DNA of 64,000 nt from Paenibacillus sp. (GTDB lineage Bacteria; Bacillota; Bacilli; Paenibacillales; Paenibacillaceae): assembly GCA_023512345.1 (NCBI GenBank), contig JAILZT010000011.1:98725-162724 (forward strand), in the 5' to 3' direction. A program made the translations under genes and the position numbers. The notes under the pieces were generated by a model. The model saw nothing but the letters and a program-made list of their open reading frames with translations. It did no database searches and had not been told where the DNA came from. Shown here one piece after another: positions 1 through 8,737 of this stretch (position 1 is the stretch's first letter; each line of letters begins with the position of its first letter).

Positions 1-403
1 CTGTAACCATCGTATCCAATTGGGCGATCGCAGTTAAGTCAATATCCAGCTCGGGATTCGCGTAAGTGAACGTCTGAGCAACGGGGACAGGCTCACTAAT
101 CCCTGAGGATTCAATCAAGATGTAATCAAATTTCTTGTCTTCAGCCAGCTTTTGGACTTCCCTCAGCAGATCATCACGCAGCGTACAACAGATGCATCCA
201 TTAGACATCTCCACTAGTTTTTCCTCTGTTCGCGAGAGAACGTTACCGGATTTGATTAGGTTTGCATCCACATTCACTTCACTCATGTCATTTACAATTA
301 CAGCGACTCTAAGTCCATCACGATTATGGAGAATATGATTCAACAGAGTGGTTTTACCAGAACCTAAGTACCCGCTAAGAACGGTAACAGGAATTTTTTT
401 CAT
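1..403 (-). CDS. yciC: CobW/YciC-family zinc GTPase, 3' end outside window
   Basis: The reading frame starts at ATG 403 behind a TGAAGGAGAT ribosome site and runs off the left edge, giving about 134 N-terminal residues. The product begins [18 protein letters not shown], so the P-loop is at the very N-terminus. It then carries the CICC metal-binding motif typical of COG0523 GTPases, followed by ESSGISEP. This arrangement closely matches B. subtilis YciC (ZagA), a GTP-dependent zinc metallochaperone made under zinc starvation. It lies 54 bp downstream of the zinc-free L33 gene on the same strand and probably shares its Zur-controlled promoter. The C-terminal half cannot be seen, so family membership rests on the GTPase half. 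Confidence 0.88.
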   Translation of the reverse strand, partial: MKKIPVTVLSGYLGSGKTTLLNHILHNRDGLRVAVIVNDMSEVNVDANLIKSGNVLSRTEEKLVEMSNGCICCTLRDDLLREVQKLAEDKKFDYILIESSGISEPVPVAQTFTYANPELDIDLTAIAQLDTMVT

Positions 404-457
404 CTTGTTTATCTCCTTCATTTTGCAAGATTAAATAGCCGGGACGGTGCTGATCTA

Positions 458-607
458 CTAGCGGGTCTCTCGGTGCAAAGTAACTCTTTTTAGACGAGGG
501 CAATACTTTTTCATTTCAAGCCGACCCGGCTGATTTCTTTTATTCTTAGTAGTTGTGTAATTGCGGTCACCTGTTTCTGTACATGCCAAAGTAATGATTA
601 CTCGCAT
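458..607 (-). CDS. rpmG: Ribosomal protein L33, zinc-independent (C-minus) paralog
   Basis: This is a 49-residue protein of the 50S subunit. It contains the L33 core [20 protein letters not shown]. Zinc-binding L33 has two CxxC pairs. Here only the first cysteine of each pair remains (C9 and C36), and the partners are T12 and L39, so no zinc ribbon can form. In B. subtilis such C-minus paralogs are induced by zinc starvation and replace the zinc form. The start at 607 is preferred over an upstream ATG at 649 because GAGGAG lies just upstream and because the canonical protein begins here with MRV. A sigma-A promoter and Zur box lie immediately upstream, and the zinc GTPase follows. Confidence 0.93.
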   Translation of the reverse strand: MRVIITLACTETGDRNYTTTKNKRNQPGRLEMKKYCPRLKRVTLHRETR

Positions 608-627
608 AAAGTCCATCTCCTCTTTAT

Positions 628-642
628 TCGTAATTGTTACGA
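628..642 (-). promoter_or_regulatory. Zur box
   Basis: TCGTAATTGTTACGA is a 7-1-7 inverted repeat with one mismatch to TCGTAAT-n-ATTACGA, the Zur operator of Bacillus. It sits directly downstream of the -10 element of the L33 promoter, where bound Zur would block transcription. Its target genes (C-minus L33, YciC-type GTPase) are typical Zur targets. Confidence 0.85.
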
Positions 643-649
643 TTAACAC

Positions 650-679
650 ATTCTACACGTATTCTACTCTTGGTGTCAA
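650..679 (-). promoter_or_regulatory. Sigma-A promoter of the rpmG-yciC operon
   Basis: On the minus strand TTGACA (674-679) and TAGAAT (650-655) are separated by 18 bp. The Zur box begins 7 bp after the -10. Confidence 0.75.
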
Positions 680-804
680 CAACAGATCGTTTGTAACCGC
701 TTTTCCAAGATTTGTGGTCTTTCTCGTGGACAAAGTACGTATAGATGGAATTACAAAAATATGATTCTCGTGATTTTGATACATTTCGTGGAGGAGTGTT
801 GAAT

Positions 805-1833
805 ATGAAAATACCGGTGATCATTCTTAGCGGGTTTCTGGGAAGTGGTAAAACTACTTTGCTATTGTCCATGCTGAAAGAGAGTAAGGAACGGGGCTTA
901 GTGCCGGGGGTGCTGATGAATGAGCTTGGAAAGCGCGATGTAGATGGATATATTATTCAGGAGCATACGGGATCAAGTGTGGAAAAGCTGTTGGATGGAT
1001 GCGTATGCTGCAGCCGCAAGGAAGAACTTCTTGATAGTCTTCAAGTGCTAATTAAGCGCCGCCCAGACGCAATCTTTATTGAACTTACCGGCGTAGCCGA
1101 TCCCGAAGAGATCGAGAAGACACTCCAGGAGGCCTCCCTGCGAGAAAAACTAGTCCTGCATTATACCGTTACCATGCTTGATGCAGAAAATGCCCTGGAA
1201 TATAACAGCCGCTTGTCAGCCGACAAACAGCTTATTCGGACCTTGCGTAAGCAGTTAACGACAGCTGATCTCATCGTTATTAACAAAAGTGATCTGGTCG
1301 AACCAGAAGCCTTGTGGAAGATTGAGAAGGTTATCCGCAAATACAATAGAGAAGCGGAAATAGTATTTACTCATTACAGCAAGATAAATTTGTCGCCGCT
1401 GCTTGCAGGAATTAGCCCACGACAGTTTCATATTCCCATTCCACAACGTGCCCCGCAAGCCTTCAAAGGGGCTACTCTTAAAAAATCGCATTCAGAGCAA
1501 GGAAGTGTAGCTGTCAGGGAAATGCAAGAAGAGCCTCAGGTATCCTTTTCACAAGTAGCTGCCGTAACGTTAACTTTTCCACAAGCGGGGTCTAGCGTGC
1601 TTTCGAGGGAACAACTGGAGGCTTTTTTCCAAGAGTGGGGTGATAGTCTGCTGCGGGCTAAGGGGCATGTTCACCTGTCCGAACGGGGAGATATTCAGCT
1701 TGTTCAATATGCAGGTATGAAGACCACTTGGGAAGCATCACGTTATCCCGGTTTGCCTTATGTCGTGTTTATCGGTATGAATCTGAATGAAGCACAGCTG
1801 GCGAAACGCTGGTCCGCCTTGTTCAATTCTTGA
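805..1833 (+). CDS. CobW/COG0523-family GTPase (second paralog)
   Basis: The 342-residue protein has the P-loop GFLGSGKT near residue 9, the CVCC metal motif, ELTGVADP, the guanine-specificity motif NKSD, and a CobW C-terminal domain ending in a Trp-rich segment (AKRWSALF). It is predicted to be a cytoplasmic GTP-dependent metal chaperone. ATG 805 is chosen because GGAGGAG precedes it; an in-frame ATG at 745 lacks a ribosome site. Its stop codon overlaps the start of the membrane permease gene, so it is translationally coupled to the YcgR/YcgQ pair. This suggests that it delivers a metal to, or is regulated together with, that pair. It is divergent from the Zur-controlled operon, but no clear Zur box is seen close to this gene. 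Confidence 0.85.
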   Translation: MKIPVIILSGFLGSGKTTLLLSMLKESKERGLVPGVLMNELGKRDVDGYIIQEHTGSSVEKLLDGCVCCSRKEELLDSLQVLIKRRPDAIFIELTGVADPEEIEKTLQEASLREKLVLHYTVTMLDAENALEYNSRLSADKQLIRTLRKQLTTADLIVINKSDLVEPEALWKIEKVIRKYNREAEIVFTHYSKINLSPLLAGISPRQFHIPIPQRAPQAFKGATLKKSHSEQGSVAVREMQEEPQVSFSQVAAVTLTFPQAGSSVLSREQLEAFFQEWGDSLLRAKGHVHLSERGDIQLVQYAGMKTTWEASRYPGLPYVVFIGMNLNEAQLAKRWSALFNS

Positions 1834-2819
1834 CTACCTTCAGTCCATTTAAAATATTGCCGTTGCTCCTTCCCGCTGCTTTTTTGATCATCCTTGCCAT
1901 CGTCTGGCTGCCAGAGCATCCAGTCCTTTTGAACAATGCGTACATCGAATCTTTTAAAATAGCCTTTATCGGTATTTTGTTAGAGGCACTTCCCTTTGTA
2001 TTAGCTGGAGCCCTGCTCTCTTCACTACTTCGGGTATTTATTCCCGATGAGCTGATTTCACGATGGATACCAAAACGGCCTATTCCCGCGATTATATTCG
2101 CCTGCCTGCTCGGAGTCATCTTTCCTATATGTGAATGTGGTATGATCCCTCTCGTCCGGCGATTAATCCATAAAGGAATGCCTGTCTTTGTAGCCATCGT
2201 GTTTATTTTATCCGGCCCCATACTCAATCCGGTGGTGTATGGAGCAACATTTACGGCATTTCGAAGTCATCCTATCCTGGCCTATTCCCGTATGGGGTTA
2301 GCTTTTTGTGTAGCCTGCATAATAGGATTAGTGGTCTACACCACAGTTAAAAAATCACCCCTTCGCTTGTCCGTTAAGCGAGAAACAGACGAAACCGATC
2401 ACCGCAGCTTTCGTGGGGGCAAGCTGGTTTCCATCTTTGTGCATACCTCTGATGAGTTTTTTGAAATGGGAAAATACTTAATCATCGGCTGCCTTCTAAC
2501 GTCGGGCATCCAGACCTTTATGGTTCATGACAGTCTGGTCGCTATTGGAGAGAAACCCCTTGGCTCCTACCTTTTTATGATGGGATTGGCTTTTGTACTC
2601 TCCCTATGCTCTACCTCTGATGCCTTTGTTGCCTCAACCTTCCTGCATACTTTCCCTCCAGGCTCACTGCTTGCCTTTATGGTGCTTGGACCCATGCTGG
2701 ATTTCAAAAATTCATTGATGCTAATGGCCTTATTTAAGACTAAATTTGCATTGTATTTATTCTTCCTAATTTTCTCCGGTGTCTTTATTGGTTCTGTGTT
2801 TATTTCTATTTGGCTCTGA
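1830..2819 (+). CDS. ycgR: Permease, UPF0718 (YcgR) family
   Basis: The 329-residue integral membrane protein has about eight hydrophobic segments. It carries the family signatures CECGMIPLVRR, SGPILNPVV, CSTSDAFVAS and GPMLDFKN. UPF0718 proteins are related to the ArsP/DUF318 permeases, and the substrate of YcgR is unknown. The start is a TTG that overlaps the preceding stop (TTGA, 1830-1833). There is no strong ribosome site of its own, which suggests translational coupling. B. subtilis YcgR is similarly paired with YcgQ. The CobW GTPase in the same operon suggests a role in metal homeostasis, which is inference. Confidence 0.82.
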   Translation: MTTFSPFKILPLLLPAAFLIILAIVWLPEHPVLLNNAYIESFKIAFIGILLEALPFVLAGALLSSLLRVFIPDELISRWIPKRPIPAIIFACLLGVIFPICECGMIPLVRRLIHKGMPVFVAIVFILSGPILNPVVYGATFTAFRSHPILAYSRMGLAFCVACIIGLVVYTTVKKSPLRLSVKRETDETDHRSFRGGKLVSIFVHTSDEFFEMGKYLIIGCLLTSGIQTFMVHDSLVAIGEKPLGSYLFMMGLAFVLSLCSTSDAFVASTFLHTFPPGSLLAFMVLGPMLDFKNSLMLMALFKTKFALYLFFLIFSGVFIGSVFISIWL

Positions 2820-2860
2820 ACATTCACGAAAGCAACCTGCTACATATTGGAGGAAAGGAC

Positions 2861-3742
2861 ATGAATGAATCTCGCAGCATCCGTTTACATTATTCTCTTA
2901 GGGCATTCATATTACTGTCCTTCGCCCTTTATATCGGTCATCTGGTCCAGCAGGATACTCTCCATTATTATGTAACGCCTAAGCTTGCAAGCTTGGTCAA
3001 GCTCTGTCCTATTCCCTTGGCGATGATGGCCTTAAGCCTGACTGTTCAGGCTTTGTTCGGCAGAAGCAGCGCTTTGTGCAACTGCGATCAACATCTCCCA
3101 CGTTCTGGGCTTAGGAGCATAACCCTCTACAGTTTATTTTTATTCCCGTTGCTGCTCGGTTTCTTGCTGCCAGATCGCGCCTTGGGAAGTGAAGCTGCGT
3201 CCAAAAAAGGAGTTTCGTTAACCTATATCGATCCGGAGCAAAAATTCATGTCCTCTAATCCGTATGAGGATGAATTTGCTGATTTAGCAAAAATCTTATA
3301 CGAACAGCCCATTATCCCAGTGTATCCTGAGATATTTTCTGAAACCTTTGGTGCTATCGATAGGTATAAGCAGTCTTTTGAAGGGAAGGAAATCATCGTT
3401 TCCGGTTTCTTGTATCCGAATGAAACAAGAGGCATTGAAAGGACTTTTGCGGTAAGCAGATTTCTGGTGCAGTGTTGTACTGCGGATGCTACCCCATTTG
3501 GAATAATGATGGATTCCGAGACACAAATAAGCCTGCCCGCGGATACCTGGGTAGAGGTCCGGGGCAAGCTTCATATCGTACAGTACAAGGGTCAGGAAAT
3601 CATGCAAATTAACGCAGAATCCATTACACGGATTTCGCAGCCACCCATACCTTACATTTACACAAGTCCTGACTCCGTTGAGGCGTGGAATCAAATTGAG
3701 AGGGCTAACGGAGGCGCTTCAGAACAAGTCTCAGTAAAATAG
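2861..3742 (+). CDS. ycgQ: UPF0703/TIGR03943-family protein (YcgQ)
   Basis: The 293-residue protein has two to three N-terminal membrane segments, including one around FLFPLLLGFLLPD. A soluble domain follows with the family hallmark GFLYPNE...FLVQCCTADATPFGI. ATG 2861 has TTGGAGGAAAGG in front of it; an in-frame upstream ATG (2810) does not. It forms an operon with the YcgR-type permease, 41 bp away. The double cysteine and the metal-chaperone neighbour fit a metal-related role, but no reaction is established for the family. Its 3' end overlaps the convergent small membrane gene by 38 bp. Confidence 0.8.
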   Translation: MNESRSIRLHYSLRAFILLSFALYIGHLVQQDTLHYYVTPKLASLVKLCPIPLAMMALSLTVQALFGRSSALCNCDQHLPRSGLRSITLYSLFLFPLLLGFLLPDRALGSEAASKKGVSLTYIDPEQKFMSSNPYEDEFADLAKILYEQPIIPVYPEIFSETFGAIDRYKQSFEGKEIIVSGFLYPNETRGIERTFAVSRFLVQCCTADATPFGIMMDSETQISLPADTWVEVRGKLHIVQYKGQEIMQINAESITRISQPPIPYIYTSPDSVEAWNQIERANGGASEQVSVK

Positions 3743-3887
3743 TAATTGCGGCATAGATAAGCAACACTACGATCAGCGTAATGATCCGTTCTCTATCAGA
3801 TCCATCCGCGAACAGCACAGGGCCAAGACCAAAAAAAGTAGTCAAAATATACAGTACCGCGAACAAAACATATAACAACCAAACCAT
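3705..3887 (-). CDS. Small two-TM membrane protein, unknown function
   Basis: This 60-residue product has a first hydrophobic segment (about residues 3-27), a short polar loop FADGSDRER, and a second hydrophobic segment ending in a basic tail RLVLKRLR. The start at 3887 follows GGAGGTG; an upstream in-frame start (3914) is in front of this ribosome site. It is 36 bp downstream of the hybrid kinase and could be cotranscribed with it. I do not recognise a named family with certainty. Confidence 0.6.
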   Translation of the reverse strand: MVWLLYVLFAVLYILTTFFGLGPVLFADGSDRERIITLIVVLLIYAAITILLRLVLKRLR

Positions 3888-3923
3888 GAAGAACACCTCC
3901 ATTTTCACGATCATTGTTGAAAA

Positions 3924-6900
3924 TTATCTGCGGATACGGGCCGACCACTCATTGAGCACTCGGTCCAGTTCCTTGACATGAATGGGCTTGGAGATGAAGT
4001 CCTGCATACCTGCCTTTAGGCACATTTCTTTGTCGCCTTTTCTAGCAAAGGCTGTAGCTGCAATAATAACTGGAAAGTGGCCCAGCTTTTCACGTATGAT
4101 TCCTGTCGCCTCAATACCATCCATTATTGGCATTTGGATGTCCATAAATACCACATCATAAGGCTTGGAGAGTACGGCTTGAACCGCCTCCTGTCCATTT
4201 TGAACCAGATCAGGCGTGTAACCTCTCCTTTTAAGATAAACCTGAAGGAGCTGTCGATTAACAGGATGATCCTCAGCAATCAGAATGGATAATGGGCCGT
4301 ATACACCACCAGCGGGCTCGATCACAGCCCCTTTCTCTTCTTGGGCATCCGATGAATGAACAACAGCCTGCCCTTGCTTCCTTTCCTCTCCAGGAAGGGA
4401 AACTTGTATTGTGAAGTAAAACTCCGCCCCCTCCCCTTCATAGCTGTCGACACCAATTGTACCTCCGAGAAGCTCGGCTAGTTTTTTACTGATAGCAAGT
4501 CCAAGTCCGGTTCCACCATATTTCCGGTTAATGGAGGGATGTAATTGAGAGAAGGATTGGAAGAGCAGGCCTTGGCTTTCAATAGGAATACCAATTCCAG
4601 TATCCTTAACCGTAAATTTAAGGATAGGATTATTCCCTGAATTCAAAGTAGATGCGAGTTCAACTGCAACGCTGATATGGCCTTTTTCCGTAAATTTCGC
4701 AGCATTACCTACCAGGTTCACGAGAATTTGCCGCAGCCTAGTCTCATCAGTCACAAGTAGTGGCGGAAGGTCCTGATCAATCTTTATTTCAAGGGTTAAC
4801 CCCTTTTCTTTGACCTTCGGGTAGAAGATATCACTTACACTCTGCAGCACATTCCGAATATCCACCATCTGCAGATCCAGAGTCATCATGCCAGCTTCTA
4901 TTTTACTAAAGTCTAACACTTCATTCAGAATATGCAGCAACGACTCACTACTCTTATTAATAATCTGAGTGTAATATAATTGCTCTTCGTTTAGTTCTGT
5001 TCCCGAGAGTAAGTCCGCCATACCAATAATACCGTTCATAGGAGTACGTAACTCATGGCTCATAATGGCTAGAAACTCCGATTTAGCCCGATCTGCTTCC
5101 TCTGCGGATTCCTTAGCACGTACAATCTCTTTTTCCTCGGTAATATCCCTGAATACTACTACAGTCCCCTTACGCTCTCCGTTGTCGTATAAAGGTGTCA
5201 TCCGATACTTAACTAGAAAGCTTGAGCCATCCTGCCTCCAGAACACCCCTTCCCTTTCTTCATAAGAAGCGTTATCAGAGAAGGATGGAATAAGAGTTTT
5301 TTGGCTTCCCGAGTATGGGGTATTATTCAGCCAAGTCTGTTGAATCGTATGAAGCTTATTACTAACGGACCATTCACCCCGCTCATAGCCCAGCATATTT
5401 TCTGCAGCCGGGTTGATAAACATTGTAGTCCCCTCAAGATTCATACCAAAGATACCTTCTGAGACGGAATTCAAAATAAGAGCATGTTCGTAACTTAGCA
5501 TCTCAATTTGTTCCAGATGAAGTTTACGTTCAGTGATATCGCTAATTATCCCAAAAACCCCTACCACTTGCTCGTTTACCATGATTGGGAGATAAATAAC
5601 ACTGACTTCTACCCTATGCCCGTCCCGGTGGATCAGCCCGCTTTCGAATATCTGAGCAAGTCCGCTGGCAGCCCTTGAAAAACGCTCATTCACATACTCT
5701 ATTTCTTCCGAATCAATAATTTCATTATAATTTGACATAAGCAGGTTCTGTTTGGAATAGCCAGTCAAGTTCAGTAAACTAGAATTCACGGATAGGGTCC
5801 GCCCCTGTAGATCCATCGCACTGATTGCAGACGGATTATAATCAAATAGGGACTTATAACGATTTTGACTCTCCTGAAGCTTCAGTTCATACTGCTTCCG
5901 TTCTGCAATGTCACGAGTTACGCAGATGAGTTCTTGAACCTCACCCTCTTTTGTATAAAGATATCTAATGGAAGTTTCTACCCATATATATGAGCCGTCC
6001 TTACGTCGAAAACGGAAAATAACCGGTTCGTGCTTTGCCTCATCCTTATTATCAATCAAATAATTTTCTACACGAACGGTGTCCTCCGGATGAATGTATG
6101 CCATCCCATTAGTACCCACCATCTCCTCAGGTGTGTATCCATACATCGTAAAGCAAATAGGGGATGCATATAAAAAGGTGGCCTCTTTATCGGCTGCGTT
6201 GCGGGAAATAAAGTCCAGAGAATTCTCTGAGATTAGACGATAATTTCGTTCACTCTCTCGCAGCTGTTCCTCCATCTCGTAGCGTTCGGTGACGTCTTGA
6301 ACCACACCACTGATTAGAATGGTGTTGCCCTCTTCATCCAAGACGGCTTCCCAATGAGCATCAATATGCTTTTGTTCACCCTCAGGGGTCCTAATTCGGA
6401 ATACCATCTGTCCACTGGTTCCATTCTTAAGTGTTAGGTGTATAGACTCCAACAGATTAGGAAAATCCTCCGGTACGACGCTCAGACGCAGCTGCTCTGG
6501 ACCATAAGTTGAATGATTGCTCTTATCCTCGGTAAATCCAAAAATACGACGCATTTCCTTAGAAACAGTTGAACAGCTATGGATTACATCCCATTCCCAA
6601 GAACCCATTTGGGAAAGAGATTGAGCTTTTGCCAGCATTTCCTCGTACTTCTTACGTTCCGTGATATCGCGAGCAATCGTCAAAACCTGCTCCACTTCAC
6701 CTTCACTATTCCGCATCACCTGGAAGGAGGATTCAATCCATAAGTAATGACCGTCCTTATGCCTTGCTCTGCGGGTAAAAACATCAGTGTCGGAGTAGAG
6801 TTTCCCCTTTTCCGTCATCTCATAGGCATCCACGGGATGATAAAATTCCGGTCTTTTCCGACCGATTACTTCATGAGCTGGATATCCTAAAAGCTTCTCC

Positions 6901-7391
6901 ACCGAAGGTGAGACATAGGTTAATGTTCCGTCTGGACCCCCAAAGGAAATCATGTCGGGAGTATTTCTCGTAATCAAATTATACATATATTGACTGTCTT
7001 CAAGTTTTTTCTCCGCTATCTTTCGCTCTGTAATATCAGATATTTCAGCAATAAGATAAAGAGGATTTCCAGAATTCTGGTCAAATATTAAAAAGATATG
7101 CAGGGCTACCCAAATAATTGTGCCATTTTTACTTAGAAAACGCTTCTCTTCATCAACAGAAGCCCCGAGCCTCTGCAGCAAATAGTTCATAATTGTGCTA
7201 TGATCGGCCGTTTGCCGGTCTTCTGGGTAAGCTATATCCATATACCTAATATTTAGAAGCTCAGCTTCTGTGTAGCCAAGCATATTGCAAAGTGCAGGAT
7301 TGGATCGCATGATCATCCCATCAGTTGTAGAGACTACCGCATAACCAATGGAAGACTGTAAATACAATTGTTCAAAAATAAAATCAGACAA
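3924..7391 (-). CDS. Hybrid sensor histidine kinase with six PAS domains
   Basis: The 1155-residue protein has no membrane segment and is probably cytoplasmic. It contains six consecutive PAS/PAC units (about 8-125, 132-248, 255-372, 380-500, 508-625, 633-755), several ending in the PAC-type DITERK. A HisKA domain follows with phospho-acceptor His779 in MSHELRTPMNG, then an ATPase domain (N892/N896, DTGIGIP, GGTGLGLAI). The C-terminal receiver (about 1033-1152) has acidic E1040-D1041, phospho-acceptor Asp1084 and Lys1135. No HPt domain or output regulator is adjacent, so its partner must lie elsewhere. The start is TTG 7391 behind GAGGAGG. The signal is unknown; stacked PAS domains suggest redox, light or small-ligand sensing. 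Confidence 0.92.
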   Translation of the reverse strand: MSDFIFEQLYLQSSIGYAVVSTTDGMIMRSNPALCNMLGYTEAELLNIRYMDIAYPEDRQTADHSTIMNYLLQRLGASVDEEKRFLSKNGTIIWVALHIFLIFDQNSGNPLYLIAEISDITERKIAEKKLEDSQYMYNLITRNTPDMISFGGPDGTLTYVSPSVEKLLGYPAHEVIGRKRPEFYHPVDAYEMTEKGKLYSDTDVFTRRARHKDGHYLWIESSFQVMRNSEGEVEQVLTIARDITERKKYEEMLAKAQSLSQMGSWEWDVIHSCSTVSKEMRRIFGFTEDKSNHSTYGPEQLRLSVVPEDFPNLLESIHLTLKNGTSGQMVFRIRTPEGEQKHIDAHWEAVLDEEGNTILISGVVQDVTERYEMEEQLRESERNYRLISENSLDFISRNAADKEATFLYASPICFTMYGYTPEEMVGTNGMAYIHPEDTVRVENYLIDNKDEAKHEPVIFRFRRKDGSYIWVETSIRYLYTKEGEVQELICVTRDIAERKQYELKLQESQNRYKSLFDYNPSAISAMDLQGRTLSVNSSLLNLTGYSKQNLLMSNYNEIIDSEEIEYVNERFSRAASGLAQIFESGLIHRDGHRVEVSVIYLPIMVNEQVVGVFGIISDITERKLHLEQIEMLSYEHALILNSVSEGIFGMNLEGTTMFINPAAENMLGYERGEWSVSNKLHTIQQTWLNNTPYSGSQKTLIPSFSDNASYEEREGVFWRQDGSSFLVKYRMTPLYDNGERKGTVVVFRDITEEKEIVRAKESAEEADRAKSEFLAIMSHELRTPMNGIIGMADLLSGTELNEEQLYYTQIINKSSESLLHILNEVLDFSKIEAGMMTLDLQMVDIRNVLQSVSDIFYPKVKEKGLTLEIKIDQDLPPLLVTDETRLRQILVNLVGNAAKFTEKGHISVAVELASTLNSGNNPILKFTVKDTGIGIPIESQGLLFQSFSQLHPSINRKYGGTGLGLAISKKLAELLGGTIGVDSYEGEGAEFYFTIQVSLPGEERKQGQAVVHSSDAQEEKGAVIEPAGGVYGPLSILIAEDHPVNRQLLQVYLKRRGYTPDLVQNGQEAVQAVLSKPYDVVFMDIQMPIMDGIEATGIIREKLGHFPVIIAATAFARKGDKEMCLKAGMQDFISKPIHVKELDRVLNEWSARIRR

Positions 7392-7594
7392 TGGCGTGCT
7401 GCCTCCTCAGAAAAGTAGGACTGTAATTTATAAATAGTATACCTTTATTTAAAAAAATAATCTTTATATATGAGCATAATAGAAAGCTTTGTGTGTGAGA
7501 AGTAAAAGTCAAAAAAATGCGCTTCAAACAAGCATCCAATTTTTGGGTGATGTTTTGACATAAAATTCCACATGCCTCTAACCTATCCACTAAA

Positions 7595-7628
7595 CAAAAA
7601 AAGCCCTTCGATTAAGAAGGGCTTTTTA
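7595..7628 (-). terminator. Rho-independent terminator after tRNA-Leu
   Basis: An AGCCCTTC/GAAGGGCT stem with a short loop is flanked by A and T runs on both sides, so it can act in both directions. It is placed just after the tRNA on the minus strand. Confidence 0.75.
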
Positions 7629-7635
7629 AGATATA

Positions 7636-7719
7636 TGCGGTCGAGAGGACTCGAACCTCCACGATATTGCTACCACACGGACCTGAACCGTGCGCGTCTG
7701 CCAATTCCGCCACGACCGC
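7636..7719 (-). tRNA. tRNA-Leu (anticodon CAG)
   Basis: The acceptor stem GCGGTCG pairs with CGACCGC. The D arm is GCGGAATTGGCAGACGC. The anticodon stem CACGG/CCGTG encloses the loop TTCAGGT (CAG). There is a long variable arm typical of class II tRNAs, and a T-arm with GGTTCGAGTCC. The length is 84 nt and the CCA end is not encoded. Confidence 0.95.
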
Positions 7720-7950
7720 AAATTATGTATTATATAGATATTTAATTTAATCAGGTATACATAAGACTATACTCCCTTTTTGACTAAACTGCAAGATTTT
7801 TCGATGGACGGAAGTATTTATAGGTAAAACCAATAAACTTCATTCAATCTATATATTTCAATAATAAGCACTTAGTGTGATACAACATAAGAAAGTAACT
7901 AAAAGCCGAACCTTATGTCTAATCTTTATATTTATAGGAGGATACATCTT

Positions 7951-8709
7951 ATGAATCAGCTTTGGAATGCCGGACACTATGACCTAGATATGGCTTTCGT
8001 CTCCCAGTTTGGTGAGTCCCTTATTGACTTACTACAGCCGAAATCTGGTGAACGGATTATCGATTGGGGCTGCGGGACTGGAGATTTGGCGGCGGCGATC
8101 GCAGCGCAGGGTGCACATGTGACAGGTATTGATGCTTCAGCTGAAATGATTCGGACGGCCCGCAGCAAGTATCCACAACTAAACTTCATTGAAGCTGATG
8201 GCCAATCCTTTGTAGCAGAGGTTCAAGCCGACGCCATCTTTAGCAATGCTGCACTGCATTGGCTGGTCGATGAACAAGGAACAGCTGCCTCCATCTCTTC
8301 CAGCCTGCGGACAGGCGGGCGTTTGGTTGCCGAGTTTGGAGGACAGGGTAATATCCACTCCGTTGTAACTGAACTGCCAACCGCATTTGCTGCTATTGGC
8401 TGCACAGATAAGCTAAATATGCCGTGGTATTTCCCCTCCATAGGGGAGTATTCCACACTGCTGGAGCAGCATGGCCTCAGCGTAGAACTTGCCCTCTGCT
8501 TCGATCGACCGACCCCACTGGAGAATGGAGATCAAGGTTTTGTAAGCTGGATGAATACTTTTGCGAATGGAATATTAAGTGTACTTACACCCCCTGAACG
8601 CATTGAGGTCATCCGGTTAATGGAGGAAAAGCTGCGGCCCTCCCTTTACCAGGGAGACCAATGGGTAATGGATTACAGGAGAATCAGAGTAGCTGCTTAT
8701 AAGCGATAG
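7951..8709 (+). CDS. SAM-dependent methyltransferase, class I
   Basis: The 252-residue Rossmann-fold enzyme has motif I IDWGCGTGDLA, a motif II acidic residue in VTGIDASAEM, FIEADGQSF, and the post-motif NAALHWL. This layout resembles trans-aconitate 2-methyltransferase and other small-molecule methyltransferases. ATG 7951 is preceded by AGGAGG; an upstream ATG at 7915 is not. It stands alone between the tRNA and a convergent MFS gene, so the substrate cannot be inferred from context. Confidence 0.8.
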   Translation: MNQLWNAGHYDLDMAFVSQFGESLIDLLQPKSGERIIDWGCGTGDLAAAIAAQGAHVTGIDASAEMIRTARSKYPQLNFIEADGQSFVAEVQADAIFSNAALHWLVDEQGTAASISSSLRTGGRLVAEFGGQGNIHSVVTELPTAFAAIGCTDKLNMPWYFPSIGEYSTLLEQHGLSVELALCFDRPTPLENGDQGFVSWMNTFANGILSVLTPPERIEVIRLMEEKLRPSLYQGDQWVMDYRRIRVAAYKR

Positions 8710-8737
8710 TTAATGTGTGTATGCAAAATGGAATGGT

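Noticed and set aside
750..790. Second Zur box for the ycgRQ operon
   Set aside because: TCGTGATTTTGATAC keeps only one half-site. The match is too weak to claim.
745..804. N-terminal extension of the second CobW GTPase
   Set aside because: The 20 extra residues lie before the P-loop, overlap promoter-like DNA and lack a ribosome site, whereas GGAGGAG precedes the start at 805.
7384..7590. A 68-residue frame upstream of the hybrid kinase
   Set aside because: No ribosome site, overlaps the kinase start, and has no recognisable sequence pattern.
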